From positions 2,232,001 through 2,296,000 of the forward strand of contig JYIP02000006.1 in the NCBI GenBank assembly GCA_001051155.2: a DNA stretch of 64,000 nt, in the 5' to 3' direction. Of this stretch, positions 35,539 through 48,338 are shown one piece after another. Source of the stretch: Chrysoporthe austroafricana (taxonomy: Eukaryota; Ascomycota; Sordariomycetes; Diaporthales; Cryphonectriaceae). Made by a program: the position numbers and the translations under genes. The notes under the pieces were generated by a model. The model saw nothing but the letters and a program-made list of their open reading frames with translations. It had not been told where the DNA came from and did no database searches. Every line of letters starts with the position of its first letter. The stretch's first letter is position 1.

Positions 35539-36134
35539 CTTGGCTGTTTCGAGGCTGGAATGGTAGCGCGGAACTTTGCGCGCGTTCGCTGTGAGAGGTT
35601 GGAGGCGACGGTCGCAGGACGACTCTGTCGCAACTTTTTTTGGCAGGATGGATGCAGATTTGGGAAAGCGCTGGATAACAACCCTTATCAACCCTGGCTG
35701 CCCCTGGTCTGCCCCCCCCCCTTTGCCCGGGAAATGAGGAAAGGATGTGGGGCTGGTTAGAATTCAAGAGAGGAATTATATCGTATCATCTCTCTCCCTC
35801 GAACATTATTTCCCTATCCCTCTATATGGTTTAATGGTCTACAAATTCATCTACCATTCCTGAGCTCAATTCCGGCTTTTATATCCCCTCCCCCTATTTG
35901 TCTTAAAAGGAGAACAAGAGGCTCTAGCTCAGCCACTTCTGATTCCCCCTGCTTCATCCTAACACGTCCAGTACGCAGGTTAAAACTTTCAGCGATATTG
36001 ACTTGCAGGTCGCAATCGTAGGCTGAGGCCAAAATCCCAGTGAAGGATATATTGAGCGACTAGTCTCCTCTGATCCATAGATTAAATGAAGCATACCACT
36101 TCTCCAAGTCATGAGAGATGTACGCAAGTGGCGC
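35539..36134. other. LOC1 promoter and TF 3' flank
   Basis: Both flanking genes are on the minus strand. A run of C (about 35711-35721) and pyrimidine-rich DNA are present. No gene seen. Confidence 0.4.
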
Positions 36135-37343
36135 TTACTCTTCCCGGGGACGCAACACCTCAAGTGGCCACTGGATCAAATCCTCCGCCTCTGGTCCTAA
36201 AAGCTCAGCGATAAAATACAGTATATCTCGAACTTTCCTAAAGTTCATCCACCAGTTTCCCCCTTCCCCGCGATACAGCAGGACACACCAGAACGCCATG
36301 ACCACCAGCGCCGCCTTCTCTTTCCTTGCTAGCATCTCAAAAAACGCTTCCGGGATCAAAGCGCAGAATGTCAAGCTGGCGGTCTTGGAGTTCAAAAGGT
36401 CCCCACGGTCCGAGATCTCAAAACATTGTCGCAGCAGCCTGAAGGCCTCCGCCATGGTGTCCCGCGTGGGCTCGTCCGCGGCCTTATGCAGCTGTGTCCG
36501 CAGCTGCCCGATCATGCGCATTACGTGTTCCTCCGAGGGGTTCGAGGAGGAGGGTGCCAAGCCGTCGATCATGACTCTCGTCTGGTAGGGACGGAGGTGC
36601 ACGCCCATGGTGCCTGAGAGGAGCACCTCACTATACTGCCTGAACAGCGTCACCCCGCCACGCAGGGGCAGCATCCACTCCGCTGGTCCTGGGGGGTCTT
36701 CCCTGAAGATCAGCAGGCCGACATCTGCGGTGGTGGCAAAGTAGTACGGCACGAAGAGGGAGTTGCACGCCCAGATAGGCGCAACGAGGTCTGCACTGTG
36801 CGCGCTAATGGTAGGCATGAGGCCGGCTAGGGCCTGAGCGTGGTGCTGCCGCGCGAGCTCGAGGTAGGTGGTGACGGCATCCTGGGCATCGACAACGTTG
36901 ATGCTGATGTCCACGGCCGCTACGGCCATCATCTCGTGTAACAGGAATGCATGCTTTGTTCCTAGCGCGGGAATGTGGTCCAGCCAAGGCGACTTGTCGT
37001 TTGGGTTGGCAAGATACCGGCATGTGACGGTGCTAAAGCGGTGGAAGAGCTGGATATCTGTGAGTGAAAAGGAGGAGTCGTCTCTTGAGCTTGCTTGGGA
37101 GAAGCTGTTGGTCTTGGGGGTGCTTGAGCTCGAGGACACCGATGCCTCGCTGATACTCAGCGGAACAAGGCTGCACTTGTCGCCTCGCTTAACACATCGC
37201 GAGCAGGGAACATTCTCATCGCACTTTGCAAAGTCAGCATGGCTCTAAGTCTGAACCGTCATGGCATTACTCACCTTCACCTTTCTTGCCTTGCATTCGA
37301 GACAACCGTTTCTGGATTTAGTATGGGCCCGCCGAGCATTCAT
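36135..37343 (-). CDS. Zn2Cys6 transcription factor
   Basis: Fungal binuclear zinc cluster regulator. Exons 37343-37275 and 37223-36135 join in phase 0; 385 aa. The intron falls inside the zinc cluster: exon 1 ends with RNGCLECKARKVK and exon 2 opens with CDENVPCSRCVKRGDKC, giving the classical C-x2-C-x6-C-x5-C-x2-C-x6-C. A short Ser/Thr-rich linker follows, then a helical middle region (FHRFSTVTCRYLAN, HEMMAVAAVDIS, LLRQCFEISDRG) resembling the fungal-specific TF domain, somewhat compact for the class. Expected to act in the nucleus as a DNA-binding activator or repressor. Target genes unknown; neighbours give no clue. Confidence 0.9.
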
Positions 37344-39171
37344 GCTGACAGGTCGAAGTTGACGTTCCGTGCGGCTCCGGTCAGAAGACCTGGCGGAGCC
37401 AAAAACCGGAGCTGGGCCCGGGATGACTTGTCGAGCAAAATAAAGGAAGCGGAGGTGCTGTGATTAAGACTAAAACAGATAGCAAAAGAAGTAAATCCAT
37501 GAGTGCGTGATCTTCAGCTCGTCGATCAGGGCTAAGTCAAGAGAGGGGTTCGTAACGAAAGTGCTTGTGCTGCACAGCCACTCCGCCTCGTAAGTAATCC
37601 GGCTCTAAAATGATCTAGGATGCGCGGGTCGTGGGTCTTGTAAAGAAGAATTATGCATCGACAACGATCGGTAAAAGGCCATTAAAGGTTTCTTCACCGA
37701 AATTCGGCATCGTTGACTTGAGCTCTCGTCCTTGGTCCCAAGGGTCTCCTCTACCATGGCATGGTAGGTGTGTGAGATAATTGCGATGCTACATTCTTAC
37801 AGGGGCGTTTACGAGAAAAATACAGAAGCATGGCCAAACGGCGATAAGTCGAATCGGGATCCGATATGCAAGCCTAGGATGCTACCTGAAGACTTCTTCG
37901 AAAGTATGGAGTTACCATGGGGCCGATATTCAGCCTCATGAGCCGCCATGGCACACCTGGTCGCAGATGGGGAGGCCTCTCCAACACGATCCTCAAGACC
38001 ATCGTTGGAAGACGTTGTTGACATAGTGACAGTCGATGGCCAAACTTGAGACAGCGGCGGAGCAATTGCCTAGCGGTATGCTCAGACTGTAGAAATATCT
38101 AGCGGGCTTTGATGATGAAGTAAGAAGGTCGAAACTGGTCCCACAGATTAGAGCATGGACCCGGAGTATTGGGATGCGAGGGTCAGAGTTCTAAACTTAG
38201 AAACGGGATAAAACACGCGGTCGGGCAGTTGGCTATCAGCCGTACAGCCAACTGCAGCCACGGTGCGATCAGGCACTAACAACCGCCAGCCACTGTGATC
38301 TGGCCGCGTTTGCCGTACTGTGCGTGGATCTTTTCATTATGTGGAAACGCTCGTGAACAACACAGCCTGCCAGCAACGCACAGGTCAAGATGGGCAACGT
38401 CAGCTCTCGGCCGCGGCTGGAGAGCGGCGGGCGATGTTAGGTGCGGCGCAGAGGTGACATGTGACTGGCTATGTGCGGCTGCGATGCAAGCCCACAACAT
38501 ACGTAGACTTGTTGCAGCTCATGTTTACTTGCTCAACTATCGAGCGCGCCTTCGTCGTCGTGCAGCTGTACTATGTACTGGGCCGTCGCATCGGGATAGG
38601 GCAGATGAATCGTCATTGGGTGGGCCTGGGCCCCGAGCGATCGGCTAGTAAATCTATACATCGCATACGACAGCCGGGCGGTTCAGTGACAAACAATTTG
38701 AAGCGCGTCCTGCACAGCCATCTTCTCCCTGCTTGGCCTGGATTGATGCGACAGGGATCGGCCAACCTTGCAGCCCTGGCAAAGGTGCCACGGGTGCTTC
38801 CATAGCGTGCAGCTGCCACCCAAAAGGCGGCTACCGTCCAATTCCCATTCCAGTTCTCCGAAACAGCCTTTTCTTTGAAAAGTAACGCCAGCCTGTTCCG
38901 GCTGCTCAACTTGATCCGTCGACCTCACACTCGTCCTCCTCGTCAACCCTCAGCACCGGTCGTCCTCCTGCTCCTTGCCCCGTGTCAGCCGTCATCTGTC
39001 GACTGCCGACGGCGTCCTGTCATTAGCACCCCCAACTGAATACACTCGTTTACTGTTGGTGGCGTGGCTTGCAGCCGTGGGTCGCACCAAGCCCGCAGAT
39101 TCGATTCGAGCGACCCTGTGCTTTCTGACGCGAGCGACCCGGGGGTGACCAGCATCACCGTCCTGCCCACC
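37344..39171. other. 1.8 kb intergenic, divergent promoters
   Basis: Upstream region of the Zn2Cys6 gene (minus) and the rhomboid gene (plus). The last 200 bp are a pyrimidine-rich leader of the rhomboid gene. The rest shows only short unrelated open frames and no motif. Confidence 0.45.
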
Positions 39172-41062
39172 ATGGCCTACTACAACGAGGACCACCTGAA
39201 TAAACCCCTACCTCCATCTTTCAGCGCCTCACCGGCACCCATGGATGACGACACCCGCCAGCCTACGTTGCCGTTCCGGCAGGATACAATGGGGAGCGCC
39301 TCACAATACTCCCAGCGGGGGAACACCCTTCGCTCGGGCTCGCAGTACCCACCGCGATCAGATACCTATAACTCCGCCGCCGGCTCACAATACCCACCGC
39401 GACAAGATACCTACACCTCCTCCGTTCACAGCCAACCGACCGCTTACGGTGGCGCCTACGACGCACCAGCGCCCGCTCCGGCAGCGTCCATATACTCCGA
39501 CCCGCCTTCGTACACCGGCCAGCAACACCTCGGGACCCAGCAGCATCTGCAGAACGTGTCGCCCATCTCGAGCACGTCCGCGAACCCATTCGAAACCCCG
39601 TTCGACGATACCTCGGCCTCAAGCCGACAGAACCTGGCCGGAGCCATCCCGCTGCAAGACCGCGCAGGCAAGGATCCGATGGATGACGCAGATCATGTTT
39701 ACGACGCACCCAAGAGGCCCAAGAAGCAGGGCGTGAGGTTCGGCGAGCTGGGCATGTTTGGTGCCTACGCAAACCGTGTTCCGTGGGTCGTCTACATTTT
39801 CACTTTTGTGCAGATATCCGTCTTCATCGGCGAGCTAGCCGATAACTGTAAGAGCTGTCTCCTCGTCCCCTCTCCCCCACCCTTCACTTGCGTGGACTAA
39901 CCAGAATTTCGATTCAGGGGCAAAGACAGGAAGCCCAATCGAGATTCATCCCTCGTTCAACTACCTCCTTGGTCCTTCGCCATACGTCCTGATCAATTTC
40001 GGTGCCAGGTGGACGCCATGCATGCACAACGTGGAGAGCATCACGGATGCTACATACACATTGACATGGCCCTGTCCAAATACCACCTCGTCTGACGCCT
40101 CCGCCGAGGTCTGTACTCTCTCCGACCTTTGTGGCTTCGGCGGCGTTCCGGAGCCAAAATACGACGCCTCTGCCAGTATGGACGACAAGCCTGAGCCTAA
40201 TCAGTGGTGGCGGTTCATACTCCCCATGTTCATGCATGCTGGAATTATCCACATCGGCTTCAATATGCTGCTGCAGCTCACGATGGGCAAGGAGATCGAA
40301 AGATCTATCGGATCGCTTCGTTTCTTCCTGGTATATGTGTCTGCCGCCATCTTCGGGTTCGTTCTGGGTGGAAATTACGCGTCTGCAACGAGTCCGTCCA
40401 CGGGAGCGTCCGGTGGGTTGTTTGGGATTATCGCTCTCAACATGCTCGACCTGTTCTATTCATGGGGGGATCGCGTCTCTCCCGGCAGAGACCTCGCTTT
40501 CATCCTCCTCGATATGGTCATCTCATTCGTCCTTGGGCTGTTACCTGGTGTCGATAACTTCTCTCACATCGGAGGGCTGGCAATGGGTATCGCAATCGGT
40601 TTATCGATCTTGCACTCGCCCAACGCGTTACGGCGGCGGATTGGCGAGGACGACGCACCGTACACGACTATGAACTCCGCCTTCTCCCGGGACAAGCCTC
40701 CGGGCTTCGTCAAGAACCCGGTCGGATTCTTTAAGGGACGCAAGCCGCTGTGGTGGGCGTGGTGGTTCATCCGTGCCGGATTCCTGCTGTTGGCGTTCAT
40801 CGGTTTCATCCTGCTGCTCAACAATTTCTACGTGTACCACAAGACATGCAGCTGGTGCAAGTACCTCAGTTGCTTGGTAAGTTAACGGTCCTTCGTTTCC
40901 GCATGGTTAGCGAACTCCGCTGATTAGTGTGTCATGTAGCCTGTCAAAAACTGGTGTGATAGCGGCTTTACCTTCACAAACACAACGACAAGTTCGAAGC
41001 GGGAGGTGTTCGAGGCTGCGGCGGAGGCGGTATACAACATACCCAGGGAATTCTTTGCGTGA
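39172..41062 (+). CDS. Rhomboid family intramembrane serine protease
   Basis: Three exons, 39172-39847, 39918-40876 and 40940-41062, join in phase; 585 aa. The N-terminal 200 residues are cytosolic, Ser/Pro/Gln-rich with two SQYPPR repeats, ending in a basic KRPKKQGVRF. The rhomboid fold follows: helix FVQISVFIGELADN, the large L1 loop with four Cys, WWRFILPMFMHAGIIHIGFNML, GASGGLFGIIALNML with the catalytic Ser (Ser390), and HIGGLAMGIAIGLSIL with the catalytic His (His442). A final helix (AGFLLLAFIGFILLLNNFYVY) is followed by a Cys-rich tail. Acts in the secretory or plasma membrane in related proteins; substrates unknown. Motif-secure. Confidence 0.93.
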
Positions 41063-42792
41063 AAGGAAAGCGGCCGGACCAAGCGACCCTGCAAGACCGG
41101 ATTTTGGGGTCATCCTACGAACTGCCCAGCATATATTCATGGCACTGGGGGGGCTTAGAAACTGGAGAACGTCATGCGGTAGATTTGTGATCTGCTGGGT
41201 TCGCACAGCGATGGAGTTCTGCTGCAGCTCGCTTCGTGGCATTGAATTGTGGCATACTATTAACGGAACTCGATATGTGCGATTCGGTGTACGGGCAACC
41301 CGCGAAGATGGGTTTGCCCACTCACCTTTTGATGACACGGAATGACAATAGAGGCTACGTCCCTGGGGGAAGACGCCCTCGTCAAATGCCTGGGCAGTTG
41401 ACAATATTCATCAATGTTAATCCATGGGCGTTCACACCTTTATCTCATGATACCTAGGGATATAGAATCAAAATTCTGCCGTACGAATTGTGATAATAGC
41501 TTGAAGACTTCAGTCAGGGAGACGGTCCCTGGCTACTTGCCATCTCGCTTGTTCTGTGACACCAACCCCGGATCAGCTGACGCCCAACAAGAAGTTGCAT
41601 CAGGCGAGGAGATGCGGGGGAATGTGCTCCAGGATGTAAACACCTTGGGTCTAGGTAGCAACTCCAACCCTCGGGGTGTCATCGTCCTATTTCTCTGCCT
41701 CGCACACCTGCTTCCCACCTCTCTGGTATCGACGGTCGATCACAACTTCTACACGTGTCCGCACGCGTACACTTCGTTCGCTATGCCCCCGGAGCGAGGA
41801 GACACTCTCGCCTCGCCGGTCTGAAGGAGCTAGTCGCGCGGCCATTAGCCCCTCAGCATCCTCATCCCCTCTGTCTATTTTCCGCATGCACCACGCTCAG
41901 GACCACAACCAGCGGTACGCAGACCACCCCTCTCCCCCAATGTCCATCATGTTGTCGATTCACCTTTACGGAGCGGGAAAACGTGATGATCAACACAATT
42001 TTGCATGGCTTAGCTGACGGGCCTTGACCGGCCTGGTGTGATGCCAAACATTGTTATTTTGTCTTCAGTCTGACCTTTCTGTTTTCAATCTGCTTCAAGT
42101 GTGCGCTTCGTTTCTGCGTCTGGCGAGAGCATGTCTGACCTGGTGATTCTGCTAGTTGCGCGTCCTCATGCCCGTCTGAGGCGCTGGTCTGTCGGAGGTG
42201 CTTGGCCTTGTCGAAATCATCATCCGTTGTCCGTTGCCTACCTGGGAAGCGCTCGACCCCCCTCCCCTCTTCTCTCCTCCGTCACCCGGATCTGATCGTC
42301 GGGCTCATCTGTCGCAGAGTAACAAGAAGGGCGCGGCTCCTCGTGTTGGATGGGTCTCGAGGATGCGGCGGCGACTGCCAAAAACATGAATGGACAGGCA
42401 CATCAGGTTCATAATATCAACCGACAGAACATCGCCAGACCACTATTTCGTTGATATGCTGTGGATCTAAGTAGATGGGTGCTCAAGCAAGGCTGTGGGA
42501 GCCTGTGATTGATGGGATGCGTCGGCCACGCTACAAAGGCTATCGTGTTAGGTAGGTGTCTTTATGGTCTTTACGTAGACACGTCGAAGAGCATGGATCT
42601 TGTCTGGGGCTCCATTGCCCTCCAACTCGCATATAGAATCGGCATTGAAAATGATATTATAGTGGTCAACAACACGTACCATCATAAGTCTTCCATCGTG
42701 GTTCTATATTTACTTCACCTCGCGTGTGGCCATCGGTATGGCGTCCATACTGTCACCTTCGGATGCGTATCGCCATCACATTTTCTCTAGCG
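41063..42792. other. Gene-poor 1.7 kb downstream of rhomboid
   Basis: Presumed 3' UTR of the rhomboid gene followed by sequence in which no frame gives a recognised family. Some open frames of 90-140 codons exist but look like chance. Confidence 0.4.
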
Positions 42793-43240
42793 CTGAACGA
42801 ATTGCATCGACTGATTGCGTCCTATCGCGACATGTTCGGTACTAAATCAAGACTGAAAGCTTCGCAAAGATAGCTTTGACAATGCCTCCGCATTAGCCAG
42901 GTTCATCTACGAACGCTATCGGCAGCCAGGTTACGGTAGGTAAGCCAGGCTCTCATTCGCAATATGCATATAACTCCTCCTCGTCTCGGGTTGACAGAGC
43001 GTTGCAAGAACCAAAATCATATCTCGCTATCCGTTCTTCTCTTGCTGGACACGTCAACGACAACAGCTACGACGGAACAGGGACCAGATCGTAACGATTT
43101 GATTCTCTAATCCGGAAGATCCTACCAGAGGGCTTCGCCTGGAGGACAACGAAGACTGCGGCCTTAACAATGACTTGATTAGTTCCACACCGCTCAACAC
43201 CGTAGACGACGATGTTTTCGCAGTCTACTCATGAAACCCA
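42793..43240 (+). pseudogene. Possible decayed coding sequence
   Basis: Three plus-strand pieces look protein-like but do not connect. One reads ITFSLALNELHRLIASYRDMFGT, one SFDNASALARFIYERYRQPGYG, and the last ends RGLRLEDNEDCGLNNDLISSTP, then VDDDVFAVYS and a stop. They are in different frames or separated by stops. A GTAGGT...GACAG segment could be an intron, but the final piece still needs a frameshift near 43100. I cannot name a family. Confidence 0.3.
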
Positions 43241-43940
43241 TGAGCGTTTCTCTCGACCATGAGGTTCTTAGCTGTGAGCCTTCGCATCTTTTTTTTTTAT
43301 ATACCAAGCCTATATACAATTCATGTGGAAAGTTGGTCTGTGTTAAACGGATATAGTTTGTTCGCTTTAGCTGAAGGTTGTATCAACGTTCTCTTCCTCA
43401 AGGTGCTTTCCTTGTTCATAAGACACAGTGAAAATGCATTAGCGGCTCGCCATCTTCATCATGCAGACGCGGTCGTCGAAGCCGTACCCATTGCAAAGTC
43501 CAATTATTCTGTATATTGACTCATAAGTAGTATCGAGAAGCGATTGCACCGAGCCATAGATAATGCTCTCGGATTGAGCCGTGTAGCTATCGTATAGGAA
43601 TGTATATACCGATTGGCGACCGCAGGGTCACTTTTAGGGCTGAGGAATGTGGAGTGGAAAGAGGACCCGCTGCGCCGCAGGCGTGTATGGCCCAAGTGGA
43701 TTGACCCGCTCCTTCGAATCGCTATAGCCACAGCCGTTGCTTGTGAGTCCAGTAAGCTGAAACCGTGTCCCTGAAGATAACATCACCAAATTCTTGATTT
43801 TCTTCTCGCCGATAGAAATGCCTTCAGCTGAGACGTAACCAACTTAGAGACGACAAGGTGTAACACGACTAAAGAGTAGAAAGCGAGGTTCCAGCGCCTC
43901 GGCGGTGCCGAACAGCCTTCGACTATCGAACTCAAATCTA
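43241..43940. other. Upstream flank of second Zn2Cys6 gene
   Basis: AT-richer sequence with no family motif in any frame. Presumed promoter. Confidence 0.35.
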
Positions 43941-45921
43941 ATGAACGTGTCCCCTCATCGTAAAGCGCCCCTTGAGCCAGAGGGGAGCGATTGGGGACGA
44001 CACAGGGAAAACATGGCCATTGAGGACACCATGGGCGATATCACGATGGGTGACGATGGCCAGGAGCCCACACGCCACGCAGGGCCTCGACTGTACCACA
44101 AGAAGTCGCGCATGGGCTGCTTGAGATGCAAGGCCAGGCGAGTCAAGGTAAGTGACCAGCAACCTGATAGTGCAGATGAACGAGGGTCCGCACCCTAGAA
44201 TCTCGACCGCGGGGCTCCGCATCACCCGCCCGCGCAAGGGACAAGTGGTTGTGGTTATCACCGAGCGCCTCCCGTGCCTCCGTATAGTGGCACACCTTGT
44301 CTACATGGGAAGTCCTTGCTAACGTGCAAACCAGTGCGACGAAGGAAAGCCCGCATGTGGGAGCTGTAGTCGCCACCAGGTGGAATGCGTCTACCTAGCC
44401 AAATCAAACGCCTCTCGTCGTGCGTCCGGACCTCGACAGCTCCAACCGGCCGAGGCGCCCGGCGGCGTTGGCAGCATCGATCTCTGCATCACACGCCATG
44501 GCTCCCCCTCCTCCTCCGGGTACAGCGAGCAAGGGCGCTCGCCTCACCACTCAGCGACAAATCTGACGCCGAACAGCGTCGATCCTAGGTCTCACGCCCC
44601 TACTCCGGGTCAGAATTCCTTGTCTGTCTCGCAGGAGCAGAACGCCGTTTCTCCCATGCCCACGCCGGTGTATTCGTCGGCGTCGAGTCTGCACTCCTAT
44701 TCTGTCCCCACACCATCTCCGCGGCCGCCCGGGGACGGGCACTCACCAGCAAGTGGCTATCGTGAGTCGAACCAGTCGCCCTCCGTTGTGAGCAGCAGCT
44801 CCCCCTCGTACACGGGAGGGAGCGCCGTTCAAGAGGCCAGCGACTATCTATCGTCACTGACGGATCCAGAAGTTCTGGATATACCGGAGTCCAGGGAGCG
44901 TCGTATGTGGGAACTGCGGCTGATGCATAACTATGTGTCCAACCAAGGACAGCAGTTCGCGAAAGCCAAGGCCACCGCACACCACGGAGAGCAACCCACT
45001 CCAGGCGTGGCTCTGCCTGGGGAAGACTTGGATCCCAGTAACCCGAATAGCAAGAACCCCTTCGGTCAATTCGTATGGAGCCAGGAAATGCCCCGTCTCG
45101 CCTTCGAGAACGATTCTATCTTGTATAGCATGCTAGCGATCAGCGCCCTAGAGATGTGGACACGATCAACCGACCAGCGCGAGAAGGATCAACTCCGCCT
45201 GCTCCAGCAAAAGTACCTGTCCATGGCTCTCCGCCAGCAGCGCCTCGCGGTGGGGAATCTCAGCAGGGAGAACGCGGACATGATATGCATGGCCGCTCTG
45301 ACGATCTTGCAGAACTCGTTCGCGCTCGTCCAGACCCTCGACTTAACGCCGTGGCAACCACCACTAGAGTGGCTTCGGATGGGAAAGGGTGCGGGTGCGG
45401 TGCTGGCCATCGCGAGCGGCTACATCGGATTCAACGGTGACGACCGCATCACGCGCTTCATAAAGAGCGGGCCACAGATGGACCCGGAGCAAGTCTTTGC
45501 TGCCGAGAACCGAACGCACCTGGGCTGGCTTCTGGAGAACGACGGCGGGTCGACTGGCAACATCGGCGATTTCGAACTAGAAGGCAACAAGGCCACGCTC
45601 AACATCTACAACAAGGTATTGAGCTACATCGGATCCGTGCAGAAGGGCATCGCTGACAAGGAGCCGATATTCATGATCTGCCGTCGGCTCATCGGCTTTG
45701 CGATGTACGTCCCTGAGCTGTTTCACGAGTTCCTTGCTCAGAGGAGGCCCAGGGCGTTGATTACGTTGGCGCACTTCTTCAAGCTGTGGATACCATATAA
45801 TGACTTGTGGCTGATAGGCAAGACGGGCGAGCGCCAGGTCCGGGGTATCTACAAGGAACTTCCGCCAGCGTGGAAGCACAAAGTAGTCGGGATTTTCGAT
45901 GAGTGCAACCTGGAGCCGTGA
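43941..45921 (+). CDS. Zn2Cys6 transcription factor (Upc2/Ecm22-like layout)
   Basis: Two exons, 43941-44147 and 44335-45921, join in phase 0; 597 aa. As in the other regulator of this window, the intron splits the zinc cluster: RMGCLRCKARRVK is before it and CDEGKPACGSCSRHQVEC after it. A Ser/Pro-rich linker of about 130 residues follows, then a helical region (NPFGQFVWSQEMPRLAFENDSILYSMLAISALEMWT, LSMALRQQRLAVGNLSRENADMICMAALTIL) that resembles the C-terminal domain of the sterol-regulator-like class. The start is the first in-frame ATG (43941); an ATG at 44013 is an alternative. The 187-nt intron is long for this window. Target genes unknown. Confidence 0.9.
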
Positions 45922-47274
45922 GCGGCTGTGACGCTCTTCAGCGGGAGAGTCGGACCGGGCTGTGACATTTACTCTATGCCAAATCTATGCCAGCCCGGGA
46001 CGAGATTAGACAGGTGTTGAATCTCAAGCGCGAGAGACCGACGCTCGACGGCGACCCATAACTCCTGAACTCGCATCGCGTACATGTGTCCATACCCTCG
46101 GATGTGAGCTCCCGCCCGGCTGCCTTAGGATGCCGACTCTTGGAAAGATGGTGGCAAAAAGTCTTCAACCACCGACATGCCATGAATCGGCTCGAATGTT
46201 TCTGCAGTCTGTCGCGAATCACCTGTGCCGGCTCTGAGATCTCAAGCGCTCGTGGACAGCGCGGACATAGAAGTGGCCAAACGCTGGCACTGCAACTGCT
46301 TAAAGAGCTCGAAAGTCTGTCACCCTGAGCGATAGGAATTCAGGCTGCACATACCAACAAAAGCTGGTTGCATAATGTTGGAGTCCAGACCTCGCAGGCA
46401 GCGGCGCCCGCCACGTCGACCAGCGATCGTCTGCTGGGACCAGACACGAGGATCTCTGATTTCAAATCCTTCAAGAATTGGCTTGCACCGCCGTTAATCT
46501 TTAGTATAGTCTCTATTCAAAGCAAAGATCTTACTATTGGCCTGCGCAAGGCCGTAGCTCACGCGACTGGAGTTTTAGTTCGTGACGTTGAGGCACTTCT
46601 TGGCTATAAGCTGCGCGACTAGCATGACCATGGAGCTAGACATCGATCCGTCCATCTCACAGCGATTTGACCTGCCTAGGCCCCCATACCGGGTAGTTAG
46701 TTAAATATCCGCGAGAATTTTTAGTTTATTAGCGCTGCTCCGAACGCAAGATCCATGGCTGGTTGTTGGCACGGCTGCGGATAGCTCGTTTGTAGAGCTC
46801 GAAAGATTTCCAGAGAACAAGCGCTCGTTCTCACCATTAACATAAGGATGGTACGCTCTAGCTAATCGCTTTTCCTTGGCAGTCAGTAAAAGACTAGGTT
46901 GAATTCTCTTCAGGTACGACTGTTCGCCCTGGCCTCCTCTGCTGTCTTGCACGAGTATGCTTGCCAGAATGACAAAGCCTGCAATGGGACGCCCAGCTGC
47001 CCATCCGTACACTTCTTGTCAGCCCTTCTCCGAGCTCTCTTAAGCAAAGTGCGAACATGCTATCTCGTGAATCAGCTGGTCTCGTCAGGTAATCACGTCT
47101 CTAGACCAGACTCTGTCCCAACTGGTCGTTTTCGTGGATCAAGGCCACCCTTCAACCGTCCTTACAGGCCTCACCGGGCGCTCAGCCTCCGCTACAGCTC
47201 ATCGACTTGTGAGTGCCTCAACAGGCCTTTCTTTCTGCAGGTCCAAAACGCTACAGCATCTGGGACTCTGTCCC
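45922..47274. other. Gene-poor 1.35 kb, convergent 3' ends
   Basis: Between the converging TF and CENP-S genes, so it should hold their 3' UTRs. A short open stretch near 46470-46622 (KNWLAPPLIFSIVSIQ) has no ATG context and no partner. Nothing else recognised. Confidence 0.4.
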
Positions 47275-47736
47275 TCATCGCTTGGCCCGACCCTTGCCCT
47301 TGCTGACCTTCGCTGCATTCAGCTCATCCACAAAGTCCTTGATGATACCGTGCAGGTCATCGTTGCGTCTTGCCAGAAGTAGTACATCATCAGTCTGAAC
47401 TGTCGTCCGGCCCGCATGACGACTGAAGCTCTCTAGGTCCAAGGCCACATTTTCTATTTGTCACGTCGAGTTAGGTGTCGGATTTTCTGCTGGTGATGAG
47501 AGGGTCCGACCTACCGATCTGGGTCCACACCATCTCCGTCAGAGCTCCGATGAACTGAGGTGTCGCATTCCTGTTCCTCCTCAGAGAGTCCTCGTCCACC
47601 ATCTTGCCGACCGCGAACCACAATGCGGCTTTGAGACGCTGCGCGCGACGGCCTTTAGCGACGCGCTTGAGGCGCGAAGGGGACGGCATTTATATGGACC
47701 TACCTCGCGGACGTCTTCCTCCGCCTGGTCAGACAT
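47275..47736 (-). CDS. MHF1: Histone-fold protein CENP-S / MHF1
   Basis: Histone-fold partner of CENP-X/MHF2. The complex works at kinetochores (CENP-T-W-S-X) and stimulates FANCM/Mph1 at DNA damage. Exons 47736-47704, 47638-47515 and 47453-47275 join in phase; 111 aa, the normal size. The product reads MSDQAEEDVRE, RLKAALWFAVGKMVDE (helix 1), ATPQFIGALTEMVWTQI (helix 2), ENVALDLESFSRHAGRTTVQTDDVLLLARRN (helix 2 to 3), GIIKDFVDEL and a basic tail KGKGRAKR. Each exon is too short to stand out alone, but motif continuity across both introns makes the call strong. The first coding exon is only 11 codons. Confidence 0.93.
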
Positions 47737-48338
47737 GATGTGTCTGACTGATCGACCGGTCGAGTCAATGGCACCTGGAAAAGGCGATCTGCCTTGGAAA
47801 GGGGGCGTCACGGCCACGAGATGTTTGAGACTGTCGCCAAAGACGTGATGTCGAGACGCGACTTTCCCAGTCGAGCCGTGTTAGTGGCTCTGGGCGAATC
47901 AGGTCTGCTGTGTAAGTATGCGCAAGTAGGCGGTTCGTTCTGACTCGAGCCGCTGTGGGTCCCGAGCTTTTAGCGCGCAGAGCCGCCAACCCAAGCCGCC
48001 GGGGCGCCCGAAGGGAGAAATTTCGTCACTGGAGGGAGACCTGTCAAAAGTCTAGGCGCACATGTCGCGACCCTCACATCACCTCTGGTTCGTCCCCCAG
48101 CAGTCAAAATTCCCTCAATTCCAGCTCCTCTCCGTCGCTTCCGAAGCCCCAGGCACCCTTCAAATACCGAGCAGCCCTTTAGATCTGGCAGCCAGTCCCC
48201 TCTGCATCCTGGTCACCAGCAGCGGTCAACCGTCATCTCTCTCGCCCCCCTTTGACGACTCCTGCACCACGCCGGCCAACCTCCAACGTTCTTTTCCTTC
48301 TCCCAGCCTGTGTCGTGCACACCGCCTGCTCACCCACC
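47737..48338. promoter_or_regulatory. Divergent promoter, CENP-S/PGA2
   Basis: 602 bp between opposite start codons. A pyrimidine-rich leader precedes the PGA2 ATG. No other gene. Confidence 0.45.

Noticed and set aside
34744..35760. 338-codon plus-strand frame across LOC1
   Set aside because: Antisense to the two LOC1 exons; reads across the LOC1 intron and has no family motif.
46368..46622. 84-codon frame ending GYKLRD
   Set aside because: Non-ATG start and no homologous feature recognised.
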